Part shown: positions 48,601 through 60,265 of the stretch, piece by piece
Layout of the letters: each line of letters starts with the position of its first letter
Numbering within the stretch: the first letter of the stretch is position 1
Source of the DNA: Warburgia ugandensis
Taxonomy: Eukaryota; Streptophyta; Magnoliopsida; Canellales; Canellaceae
Length of the DNA: 64,000 nucleotides
Assembly (NCBI GenBank): GCA_035236585.1
Contig: CP141132.1
Coordinates: 21,799,945-21,863,944, forward strand
Direction of reading: 5' to 3'
The notes under the pieces: generated by a model
The model's input: only the letters and a program-made list of their open reading frames with translations
Told to the model about the DNA's origin: nothing
Database searches by the model: none
Program-made: the position numbers and the translations under genes

Positions 48601-49367
48601 GAAGCTTGTCGACGGCCTAGTAGAACTCTCTCTCGGTCTAGAGAAAGCTAGTCTCTAAGGTGTTGTTTTCAAGTGCAAACAAGATCCTAGCAATCAAATC
48701 ACTGGGTGGTGGTCTGCCTCTCGATCCCCAATCTCCTGACCCTTGTAATGCTCGGCAGAGCCAGCAACCAGCTGTGTAAGCCGGCGCATGTAAATCAAGA
48801 GATTATCCAACCCAACATTTAAATCCTTCGTCTGTGTCTCCAAACACAACAAGTAAATCTTCTGATACTGAAGTTTCGCATCACTCATGTGGACCCAACA
48901 CCTAAACTTGATAAATCTAATGTGAATGAAGTAAAAAAATTTTGTGAAAAGTTCTAAGTCTGACCTAGAGAATCTCACTAAGTTTCTTGGGAATCCCCAT
49001 CAAAGGACCAAAAACCATACTAAATTAGACTCTAGTCCGTCAGTTGGAATTAGTGGTCTGATTCCATTTCTTTGCTTACGGTACAAAATTAGTTTTGGTC
49101 CAGTTCCAAATCTACACCTAAAGAACCAAACACAAAATTAGACTATTATACCCTTGGTATTATAAATATTAGTTTATGCAAAAGTGAATTAATCTTTTTA
49201 GCTTAATTTCTATGTGACTCAAAATATCCTCAATATAAATTTGTTGGTGATTAATTAATAAGGTAAGTCATTCTAAGCCAATTGGTTGGAAAAAAAAAAC
49301 ACTAGATTTCTCCTAGGATAGCAAACTTTAAAATCCAAAATCTAACCCTAAGGCCTAAACCCATTAA
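48601..49367. other. Intergenic DNA with an unassigned minus-strand open frame
   Basis: A 94-codon frame on the minus strand (48694-48978) has a fairly balanced composition ('LQYQKIYLLCLETQTKDL', 'LIYMRRLTQLVAG'). It has no family I recognise and no clear splice or promoter signals. It may be a captured or decayed exon, or chance. Confidence 0.25.
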
Positions 49368-49393
49368 CTCTCTCTCTCTCTCTCTCTCTCTCT
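49368..49393. repeat. (CT)13 microsatellite
   Basis: A CT run of 26 bases. A shorter interrupted CT stretch follows at about 49433-49453. Confidence 0.93.
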
Positions 49394-51443
49394 ACTTATT
49401 CTATTATATTTGATTAAAGAATAAGAAGTCTGATCTCTCTCTCACTCTCTCTCCCCCTTCAATCTTAGAGCACTAGAAAGTCTATTAGTTCATGAAGTAG
49501 CTTCTATAATGGGCAAAAGAATTACTTACTTTTTACTATATTATAGAGTGTATGGGTAGTAAGGATGTTTCTTTGCTTAACAAATTGTTTAGTAATGGAA
49601 TGCTATCATTAGGATAGTATGTTTGTTTTCTTATGCAAAGCCCATATGCATCTTGTTGTTTCTTGAGTGTAGATGCATTGGAAATTACTTTATTTTCAAA
49701 ATGAAATAAATTTTTGTGCCTATATTGTCTTGTGCAAATGAAAAACTTGAAACGGTTAATTTAGTAACTTATTTACACCTTATGAAACATAAAATCTATT
49801 GTCTACATTCAATTCCTTTTTTGATAAAATAAATTGGAGATAATAGTGTATATGCTTGCTCCTACTTGTTGTTGTTGCTTTCATCTCTTTTTTCTTCTTT
49901 TGGTAGAAAGCTTTATATCTTTTATGCTAGGTTGAAACTTGAGATTTAACATTTGTAGTTTTATGTTGTTCATCATTTATAAATCCTTATTGAGGAAAAC
50001 TTCATAAGACTTGCCTTCATAATTATATACTCATTTGTTCCCTTATATGGAATTTTGTAGCCTCCATTTAGAACCTCGTTGAAATGACAAACCACCCCAA
50101 TGTTGAACAATCAAATCATAATAGATGTTCTTGTATTAGATTTGTTTTTACCAAACTTTGTGCCCCAATTTTTGTTCTCCCAACACTTATCTTCATGTGG
50201 CTTAGATAATAGAAATACTTAGGTAATAGGACTGATGAGGATAGAGAGCTAAACTCAAACTAAAGAGTTTGTTGGTGTTCCTTAAAGTTGGAATCATATT
50301 ATATTTTGGTCTAGTAGTCTGAGTGAAAATAGGATGGTCATGTTCCAATTTTGGGTGAAATTGAACCATAACATGATTATTGACACCTTTAGATGTTGAA
50401 AATGACATGGTGGGACAAAAATCCCTTAAACCCATTAAGACTATCCAGGTGTAGCAGTTGAAGGCTAGACAAATTGGCAATTCAATTTGTGGTTTTGAAA
50501 TGAGAGTAAAGGCCTTCAATGACAATCATTGTTAGGAGACCTTCAGATGTAGTTACATGCCCTCCTCATTGATAACATTTGCTGCAGCTTCACACCCCAT
50601 CCTAGTTCTCATAGAAACCACTTCATGTCCTTTTTTATTTTTTTTTTATTTTTTATCACTTGTGGTCTAATCTTGAATATGGACTACGACTCTAGGTATG
50701 ATTTTTGACAATTGACTTATAGATCAATCAAACAATTGCTTCATGATACTATGTCCATTGGCTCATATGACAAGGCTATTCGAAAGCTACATCTGATGGT
50801 TCTTACTCTCTCTAGTTCCTAGGACTCTTTCCACTTAAAAAATCCTACCTGTAGATGGTCAAAATTGATATGTTTTCTAGTTATATACCAAAGCATTCTC
50901 TCAAGAAAAGGTAGTGAATCCAAGATAAGCTTCCTACAACTAATTTCTTAATTATAATAGGCAAAAGGAAAGACCCCATTACTGCTTGATTAGTACGGTG
51001 CATTTTGACACCAATATTCATATCTTCTTTGGGTGCTTCCTTTCCCACTTTAAAAGGAAATCCCAAATTTCTATTTTTCCATAAGAATAGTGTTTTATTC
51101 CATGGTAAAAGTTGGCGAGAAAGAAATAGATGCATTTCTTAAAAGAGGGAAAAATGAAAAAGGGTCATTCTTGATAATGTATTGATGATAACTTGTGTCA
51201 AATAAGATTCCTCAACTTATAGAGCAAGATTATACTAAAAATAGCAGATATTTTATCATTTTGGTGTCAAATTAAATCCCCAAAATCATGTGAAAGCTAT
51301 ATACACATGGATGAAACCAGAAAGAGGTAGTAAACACAACTGCATCTCTTACTAATTCCTTAGAGTCTATTGGAGGGTATGTTACTCACATGATCTCAAT
51401 TGATTCACTAGAGGTAGGCAGGTGTATATAACACAATTGATTC

Positions 51444-51448
<5 letters not shown>
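49394..51448. other. AT-rich intergenic DNA
   Basis: No gene is recognised. A T-rich tract lies at about 50631-50656. Minus-strand open frames at 50202-50525 and 50881-51135 have no recognisable domain and sit in low-complexity sequence. Confidence 0.4.

Positions 51449-51524
<76 letters not shown>
51449..51524. repeat. (CT)38 microsatellite
   Basis: An uninterrupted CT run of 76 bases, likely polymorphic. Confidence 0.98.
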
Positions 51525-51525
<1 letters not shown>

Positions 51526-52022
51526 AATGATAATGAAATATTGTTTAGGGGAGAAATACTTAATAGTACACAAGAGAGATTAAGGTACTCTCATTTAGAA
51601 AACTAAAACTTGACCACCAAAATCCTTGTTTTGCTACTTATCAAACCTACACTTAGCTTCATTGACACCAAAACATAGGAAAAACATATAGAAACATATG
51701 CAACAAAATTTGTGAATAAAGCAAGTTACAATGGCATCGTTCATCACCACATTATGAATATCATCATAATTTGATAGACAACCTGTAAATAAGTGTGATA
51801 TAGCTTCTTTGGGTGTCTCTATGAGGCAAAGAAAATTACTTTCTTCATAGTGTTTCCCCGAATGCGGGGGCTTCTTTCTTCATACTTTCACTCTCATGAT
51901 CCAACTACTTGTAGGCTTGCAGCACTAATAAGACTTTAAACCAGTAGCTATGTTAAAATCCACACCAAATAGGCCTAATTTAATAATGAAGCCATCTAAC
52001 CACTATGACTTTGGAGAAAAGA
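51525..52022. other. AT-rich intergenic DNA
   Basis: Nothing recognised beyond short chance frames. Confidence 0.4.
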
Positions 52023-52113
52023 CCTTCTAACGTAGTGGTGTAAGCAGTCTCTCCTTTCAAAGGGGATTCAAGGTCGCCATAGGAGTTTGTGTGTCTGTTA
52101 CTAAAAGAAAAAA
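52023..52113 (+). mobile_element. SINE-like short repeat, copy 3
   Basis: It reads CCTTCTAACGTAGTGGTGTA, then GCAGTCTCTCCTTTCAAAGG, GGATTCAAGGTCGCCATAGG and AGTTTGTGTGTCTGTTAC, and an A-rich tail. It is the best-preserved of the three copies in the window. GGATTCAAGGTC is in the place of a tRNA B box. The ORF at 51980-52201 on the other strand overlaps it and is not a gene. Confidence 0.55.
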
Positions 52114-54382
52114 TTGAACAAATTCTATGAAGACTTTGACTTCCCATATTGGTGTCCTCATCAAGGTAGATGATCTCCGTCGTTACATGCCAATTAATCA
52201 ATGTAGGTTACTCTCATAGATTTTATGGAAAAACTTTCTAAATCCTACAAATAGAAATGATTGGTGTTTCTAAGGTTAGTAGAGTTAGGGCAAGTTGAAA
52301 TGATGAAACCTGCACTATTGAGAAAATCTGGGTTTTACTATCCCTCAAATCAAATTTCTGTATACAATGTGGTGAGTCTATTAATGTGGGTTATTACTTT
52401 TATATTCTCTTAGGGCTTGGCTAGCACCATAAGGCTGTCAATTCATTGGGATGGTTTGATATATTTGAATAATCTAACTAGATTTGGTCTACAATTGACT
52501 ACTAAATTCAATGTGTTTGATTGAATTTGGTTATGCTAGTCATCACTTAAACAAGTACTTGAAAACTACCTTTTTATTTGAAATCCAATATAACATTTTA
52601 AAAGACTAAATGAGCTTAAATTTTATTGAGACCTTAAATATGGCCAAATCCTTAAAAAAGAATAACCAAATCAAAATTTCTTTTTCTTTTTCTCTTTCAA
52701 GTTTATCCCTCCTATAACCTTTGAGTTTCCCTGTTGTCTAAGAAACTCTTTACCAAATTAATTTTGGTAGAGCAATGAGTATGAAACTATTATAACTTAT
52801 TTACATTGAAAGATTCCAATTTATATACGAAGAATTTTGATGAGATTTAGTTGGACATCATTACGTAAACTCCTATGTATAGGTAGATATTCATATATCC
52901 ATGATTTAGCACCTAAGAAGCTTTGCATGTCATAAAAGAAAAGCATTAGATGTTGAAAGGTGAAAAGTTCCTGTGTCATTTATCTTTGTAATAATAAATA
53001 TTCCACTTTTCTTTGTGTTATATATGAGACCGTTTGAATTTTGATCTAATTCTAAATTAATTAGGATTTGAGCATCAAGGAAAAAATTTGAAGCACTGTA
53101 TGACTAGATTCTGAACTAATTGGAGTCCATAGTAGATAGGATTGTGAAATGGGTAAATATGATCCGTCTCTTATCGATTGATGGCCCTACAACCCAGATG
53201 TTTAGCCAGTGCTTTCTTCTTCTCAAAACTATTTATCTTTGAGGGCCCATTTTGGACAAACATTTAAAGATACATAATATGATGCATTAGACAAATTTCA
53301 TTGTGTACATCATATATTTTTCCTAATTTGGTAATTGAATTTCAAAATTAAATTCTAGTAGTTTTGAACAAAAATCAATTTCAAGAGAGAATTGAGTCCT
53401 CCCAATAATTGAGAATGATTGACACTAGTGAGGATTTAATAAGTATATGTTGCTTTGAATATGACTTTAGTTAAGCTAGTTACATTCTATAGGTCTGTAC
53501 TTCAGTTTGGTCACTGAAGAGATCCTATAAAACTAGAAGGATACAAGTGAGAACTGAATTCTCAACAATTTTCACTTGGATATTTTGACTTGATTTTTGG
53601 CGAGATGCAATTTTGCATAGAGTCTGGGGAAGACCACATGTTCATGAGGAGATGAAGGAGCTCATGACCTTCTTCCATGCATGATAAAGTATTTTTTTGC
53701 AAATATAAGCCATTCATCATGTTTAGAATACCAAAAATTGGTAACCGTGAGAAAATAATGCATTTGGAAAATCCTACCAACTAATTTTAGAGCTTTGAAA
53801 AAACTAATAGAAATGGATGGTCATGACTTTTGACCTAACCAAACATTAGCTAAAAACATAAGATGGGCATGAAGTTTCATGTTTGGCCTATCTAATTCAT
53901 TTCTAACATAATGAATGGGTTAGATCTAACAAAAATAGTTTCCACATGCATGAAAATTAGAGAGTATACTCCTTCCTTTCCTTTTGAGCGTCTACGCCTA
54001 CCAAGACTCTTTTGCATAGTTAGATTAGATAGAAATTTGTTTCTTAGTTTCTAATTACACTTTAAGACCATCCACCCAATCATGCTACGGCTAAGATCTT
54101 CCATGGAGAAATTTTAGGGTATCACTTGTCTAAGATAAATTAGAAGATAAATGGTTAGGAGAATCTAGTAGTCAAATATAATATATATCTATTTTTTATT
54201 TTTAAAATGAATTCTAATATACAAGCCTTTGAAACAAGCTCTAGAGGTGTCAATTTTGACCCTTGATTTGCATCGGTTTGACCTTAGTCCTGACTTACTG
54301 ATTCATGAACCATTGAAAATTAACACATACCTTTCTCACCCATGTAAAATTGCAAGTGGGTAGACCCATACTAGTGGGTCCA
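52114..54382. other. AT-rich intergenic DNA left of the gypsy element
   Basis: No gene is recognised. At about 54241 a CTAGAGGTGTCAATTTTGAC word resembles the start of some plant hAT MITEs. Its partner end is not visible, possibly because the LTR element at 54383 lies between. Confidence 0.35.
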
Positions 54383-57300
54383 TGGTTATAATATCCTCAA
54401 TTTTTAAATCATAAATTAGTAATAAATTAAATTAAAAATTATATGCATAGAATTTGTTTCTAAAAACTTTAAAACTAGAAAGTACACATCAAGAGGATTG
54501 AACAGTGTAAAGAATGTAGAAAATGGAGCTAAAATAGAGGAGTTAAAACATTTGAAGGGCAAATTGGTAATTTAGAGAGGCCCAAAATACAGGGGTCGTT
54601 TTTTATAATGACACCCCCCTTCTTCTACACACCTTTATCAGATCCGGCAAATTCGCCGGAGAGAAGTGTATAAGGAAAAAGCTTCCCTTCTTCATCCCTA
54701 GCAAGATCTATCTCTCTCAAACTCCTCCTCGCATCATCTTCACCGCCGCGTCTCCTCTCTGGAACCCTAGCCTCTGCAAATTGTGTTCTTCCAGCAACTA
54801 GAGCTCTGGCAACGTCAACAACCACCCAGCTAGTTAAGGTAAGTCCCAACCGTTTTTTTTTCCTTGTCATGTATAGCATATATGTGTGTGTGACATGAAT
54901 TGAAAGTCGGAAAAATGATGAGGGTTCATCATTTTTCTCTGGGATTTGTGTACCTTACTATTGGTGTGAGAATATGTGGGTAAAACAAAGTTAAAATGAA
55001 GATCATACCGTCCATCTAGTGTATAAGGAACCCAATAACAAACCCTTTAAGTTTGAGAAAAATTTGACGGTGGACGAAGCCGAAAATCACGAAGAATCTT
55101 ACGTAGGAAAATTTTAGGAACATGAGAAAAATTGAGTAAAAACTTTAGTTTTTGGAAAAATCAAGCCAAAGGAGTATTGAAAATAAAAAATACATGAAAA
55201 TTTGAGCAAAAGGGTGCAAAAATCACTAAATTTGGGCACCTATGGGGTCACCGGTGACAATCGGACTCCGGTTGTCTTCCCTCGCGCTGGTTCCTGCGTC
55301 GCGACGGTGTAAACAGGGGCCGTCGGTGTAACCTAGTGTAAATTGGGGCGCCGAAGTAACCAGGTGTAAACTGGGGCCACCGGTGTAACCCAGTGTAAAC
55401 CAGGGTCGTTGGTGTAAACTGGTGCAAACACACCGCCTGACCCCTATAAATTTATAATATTAATTTATGAAGTATTTTCACAAAAAACTTGATTTTGATA
55501 GCTACAGAGGTCCAAATCACGATCGAAAACATTCGTTGCAATCGTCTTGATGACTGCTCCTAGATTTAGCTTGAAAACCTATATTTGACCACTTTTAAAT
55601 TAGTTAAATTATAAAATATTAATTAATAACTTAGACCCGGCCGATCAAAGGGCGATTAGGCCCTAAAACTTGAACAAATAGAAAATATATGATACTAAAG
55701 AAGAGAAAGAGGAGTAAATTAGATGAAATTACTCTATAAATTGATCTAGACCATTGATCTAACCAAGATCTTGGGAAATGGTTGATCTGAGGATGATCTG
55801 ACTGTCAGATTTAGGAATAAACATTAGATACACATAAAAACGAATAGATGAATATGAGATGGGACTAAAGTTAAGAACCAAATCATAATTAAAGATCTTA
55901 GAGGATAATTTAATGGTTGGATTACTACAGATTCCCTAATGATGAAATAAATAACATCAAATAATATTGTGGTATTGATAGGTACATCATAACGTACAAG
56001 ATAAGGGGATTATACACTCGAGTTGAGTGATCTCACATCAAGGTAGGTGACGACATTTAATGTTTGTTTTGATTTTAAAACCTTGCATCATCATAGCATC
56101 ATGATTGACTGTGATTTAAATTGCATTGTTTAAATTAGTCAAAAAATTGTGAAGCTCAGAATTTTATATATTAGAATTGATATTTGATTTTGACAATATA
56201 TTGAATGGATTATGATTAATGATTTCATGAGATCGATATTACATATTTATGCATAATTAGAAATTTTCTTTCCTTATTTCATCATTGAAATTGATGGGTT
56301 TTCATGATAAAGGAAAGTGGAGGCTTGGTGGCTGGTTCTTTTAGAGGCTAACCCTGGGATGAGGGACATGCCTTGGGAATTGCGAGTCATGAGTGCTCCT
56401 GGTTTTTGAGATACGTGTTTTTCGTATTTTGGGTTTTATGACGGGTGCTTTCACCTGGTGGATGTCATGCTAGGAGGGAGTAGGGTCGACCACCCACCCT
56501 CCGAGATTTGTGATGTGATTGTGATATGATAGACACCTGCCCACATATGGCTTTCGGTAGGGGTTTGGTAACATGGATAATCCACACTACCAGTCCGGGC
56601 CTTTCCACGGAGATGGACATTAAGTCTCCCGTTATGGTGTCGATGGGGAGCGGTGGTGGTTGAGACCTTAGAGGGTTGCCACTGCGGCATGATGATCCAT
56701 ACTCTTGTTCTGTATGCTTGCATGATGAGCATGGAGATATTATTGTATACTTGGGTGTGACGACACTCTGAGGAGTGATATGAGTACTCATGATCTGTTT
56801 ATACGAGTGTATGACACACTCATGAGACCCATGTACCTTAGGGTGCCTTGTTATTATTGTATGCTCATTTACATTAGGTCATATCATGTTTTAAATCCAT
56901 GAGATACATGTTTTATCATACATGATGTTTTGAGATTATGTTGGCATTGATTATAATGCTTTTATTTTCATAGATGATAGATCTTCTTATAATATTACCA
57001 TTGTTATTCGATTCGTTCCATCTTTATTACATTAAATGTCTATGTACCTACACAAGCAATAGCTTGCTGAGGCATTGCTTTGTTTTGAAATGCCTTAGAT
57101 CTCGAGCGTGACAGCAAGAAGGGTAAGGCCGTTGAGAGACCGTGATAGCAGTGGGGGATTTCTTTACTTTGACTGATAGATAGTGATGTGAGTTAATAAA
57201 TGGAGTACCATCTGACTTTCTTTATGGACTATATACTTTTATTTTATGGATTTGATTATGATAGTTATACATATGATGGACATTTAGGTGGGATGTTATG

Positions 57301-57583
57301 ATGGATACACCTTGGGCCACGTTATTATTGTGTTTTGGATATTTATTGTTTTGAAAATAAAGACATCGATGATTTTGACATTGGTTTACATGTGTATTGT
57401 TTCAATTGTATCCCCCAAAAATTTAATTATGTTTTAAATTATAATTGTGATGTTTTGGAAAAAAAATATAACACCATTTAATAAATGTTTTTAATAAGTA
57501 ATTAATAGAATCTTTTTAATATGGGATCCCGACTACGACTATTATGATTATTATTATAAAAAAAAAATGTTATAAAAATGTCA
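54383..57583 (+). mobile_element. 5' LTR of a Ty3/gypsy (Tekay/Del-like) element, fossil
   Basis: It starts near TGGTTATAATATCC, a worn form of TGTAATACCC, and ends TGTCA at 57583, five bases before the primer site. At about 3.2 kb it has a pyrimidine-rich leader (54605-54800), a splice-donor-like TTAAGGTAAGT (about 54835-54845) and a 29-bp minisatellite (55307-55421). It also carries the shared family landmarks 'GTAGGTGACGACATTTAATG' (about 56043), 'GATAGACACCTGCC' (about 56528), 'ATGGATAATCCACACTA' (about 56573) and 'AGCTTGCTGAGGCATTGCTT' (about 57061). It is non-coding. Confidence 0.75.
55307..55421. repeat. Minisatellite, about 29 bp x 4, inside the LTR
   Basis: Units start at 55307, 55336, 55364 and 55393 with GTGTAAA followed by a GGGGC-type core and a second GTGTAAC-like word. 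The array is GC-rich against an AT-rich LTR. The other LTRs of the family in this window lack it. Confidence 0.8.
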
Positions 57584-60265
57584 TAGTTGGTATCAGAGCT
57601 TAGCCTATTCCATGATAATCCTTACCAAGGTCTATTTATATGTGGGTAATAGTCCATAAATTGTAGTTAAAGAGTAACTAGGAGAGAGGAACTTATACGT
57701 AGTAGTATTTAAATCTTTGACAGATGGCTCCTCGAAGAAGAACGAGGTCTACAACTACTACGCCATTGCCCCACCTGTTGAGTCCTCTGATCAAGGGGAT
57801 CGAGATGTTGAGTTGGTGAACAGGGTAATGTTAGGGTTGATACCGCTTATATAGTAGCAGGTTAGGACAACGATTCAGGTTGTGAACCCTAACCCTGTCA
57901 CTCCACCTCCAGTGGCACCTATGGATTCGTTTGTTCATTCCACCCACCCAGTATAGGACCCACCAGTACCTAAGACCACTGAGGTTGATGCTACGAGTGA
58001 TCCTAAGAAGACATATAAACTATTAGAAAGATTCCAAAAGATGGTGCCACCCTTCTATGGCGATGGTGATATTGAGGAGGCTGAGCGATGACTATTCGAG
58101 GCAGAGAGGACATTTGACGTTATGAAGATTGCACCAAAGGATCAAGTCTGGGTTGCTGCCTACCTACTGAAGGGTGAGGCAGGCTTTTGGTGGCAGATCT
58201 TTACACTTACACGACCAGATCCTACAGAGATGATGACATGGGCAGCCTTTAAATAGGCTTTCGATACTCAGTACTTTCCACCCCATGCATTACAATCATT
58301 GAAGAAAGAGTTTTTCACATTGGAGTAAAGAGACATGATGGTTCAGCAGTACCTGAACCGATTTACCTGACTAAGGAGGTTTACCCCTACCTCCCTTACT
58401 TCAGACAAGGAGCCAACAAACAGATTCGTGGATGGACTAACACCCTGGCTGAGAGATTGGGTGATTACTTCCCAACCTACTACTGTGAGAGATGTAGTGG
58501 ACATAGCCTCCATGCTGGAGAAGAACTCTCTTAGGACTAAATGGAGTGCATACTAGCCCATTAAGGGCAAGAGGCCCTTTACTGCTATGTAGGCACATAG
58601 AGCACCAGGTTACCATCTGTAGACCAAGCCTAAGAGAGACACAGAAAAGAAGAGATGCGATAAGTGCAAGGTTTGGCACCCTGGGCGAGGATGCAATAGA
58701 TTCGACAGACCACATCATCAGAGGCAGCCCCAACCACAGTGACAGCATCATGCACCTTTTCAGAGACAGCCATACAGGTGTTTCAACTATGGAGATGTAG
58801 GTCATTTCATTAATGACTATCCTAAGGGGCAGAGGGAGAGGCAAACTGGGACGGGTGCAGAGACTACTACCATGCCACGTAGTCAGGGACGAGTATTTGC
58901 CATCACATCAAGACAGGTGTAAGCATCACACCAAGTCATTGAAGGTACTCTTTTAGTCTCAGATCGACATGCTAGGGCCCTCTTTGACACAAGGTCCACT
59001 CATTCTTTTATATCATGCATTTTTGCATCTTGCCTTGATGTATGCGTGCATAAATTAACATTTCGATTGGATATTATGACACCTGTGGGAGAGACAATAG
59101 AGACTACTAAGTATCTTCGAGAGATACCTGTGGAGATATTAGGCGTGAGGATAGACTCCGACTTCATTTTATTAGACATGGTCGACTATGATGTTATATT
59201 TGGGATGGATTGGTTAGCTAACTATTTGGTTACCGTAGACTACCAAAAGACGCAGGTCATTTTTCATATACTTGGGCAACCAGAGATATTATTTTAGGGC
59301 AGAAAGGGTCAGGCGAGTACATGTGTCATCTCTATTATGAAGGCAGCACGATTCTATTCATGAGGGTGCAGAGCGTTCCTTACGTATGTGGCTGTTGAGG
59401 ATAAGAGGCAGGCACAGCTTGAGGATATTGATGTTGTCCATGAGTTTGCAGATGTTTTCCCTAAGAAGTTACCACGATTGCCGCCAAGCAAGGAGATTGA
59501 CTTTACCATTGACTTGGTGCTTGGTACATTGCTTATCTCTAAGGCACCATATTGTATGACCTTAGCAGAATTGAGAGAGCTTAAAGTATAGTTGTAAGAG
59601 TTATTAGACAAGGGTTTCACCAGGCAGAGCGAATCATCATGGGGAGCACCAGTCCTTTTTGTGAAGAAAAATGATGGATCACTGAGGCTATACATTGACT
59701 ATCGGTTGCTGAATAGTGTTACTATAAAGAACTGGTACCCTTTGGCACACATATATGATTTATTTGATCAGCTCCAATTAGCATGAGCATTCTCCAAGAT
59801 AGACCTGAGATCAAGATATTATTAGTTAAGGGTAAGAGAAGAGGACATCTCGAAGACTACTTTTAGGAGTCGCTATGGCCACTATGAGTTCTTCGTGATG
59901 CCATTTGGATTGACAAATGCACCTGCAGTGTTCATGGATCTGATGAACTATGTTTTCCGAGCTTACTTGGATAAGTTCGTGATTGTCTTCGTTGATGACA
60001 TCTTGATTTATTCGCCTAGTCACAAGGCACACATGGAGCATCTCCACACGGTATTGGACACACTTCATTGACATCAGTTGTATGCCAAGTTTAGTAAGTG
60101 TGACTTTTGGTTAGATCAGGTGCAATTCTTAGGTCACGTCGTATCTAAAGATAGAGTGGCTATGGATCCAATGAAGGTTGAGGCAGTACTACATTGGGAG
60201 AGGCCCAAAACAGTGACTGAGATACGTAGTTTTCTCGGTTTGGTGGGATATTATCGTCGATCCTA
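57584..60265 (+). mobile_element. Ty3/gypsy gag-pol remnant (gag, protease, reverse transcriptase), fossil
   Basis: The order matches chromovirus-type gypsy elements. Gag begins near 57723 (MAPRRRTRSTTTT) and includes a 'WWQIFT'-like segment (about 58190) and a zinc-knuckle region (about 58770-58820, 'CFNYGDVGHF'). Protease follows at about 58960-59297, ending with 'VIFGMDWL' (about 59195-59217). Reverse transcriptase starts near 59420 and shows 'GAPVLFVKK', 'MPFGLTNAP' (about 59897-59923), '[10 protein letters not shown]' (59988-60017), 'QFLGHVVS' and '[10 protein letters not shown]' (60231-60260). The element is interrupted at about 60266 by minus-strand LTR sequence, so RNase H, integrase and the 3' LTR are not in the window. 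It is broken, with many breaks. Confidence 0.9.
57588..57601 (+). promoter_or_regulatory. Primer binding site, initiator-Met tRNA type
   Basis: TGGTATCAGAGC is the complement of the 3' end of plant initiator tRNA-Met, the standard primer of Ty3/gypsy Tekay/Del and many other plant LTR elements. It lies five bases after the LTR end. Confidence 0.9.

Noticed and set aside
50202-51135. Two minus-strand open frames of 107 and 84 codons
   Set aside because: They sit in low-complexity AT-rich DNA with no domains and no splice or promoter context.
54241-54382. Start of a second hAT MITE
   Set aside because: Only one end-like word is seen, and no matching inverse end or target duplication is visible.
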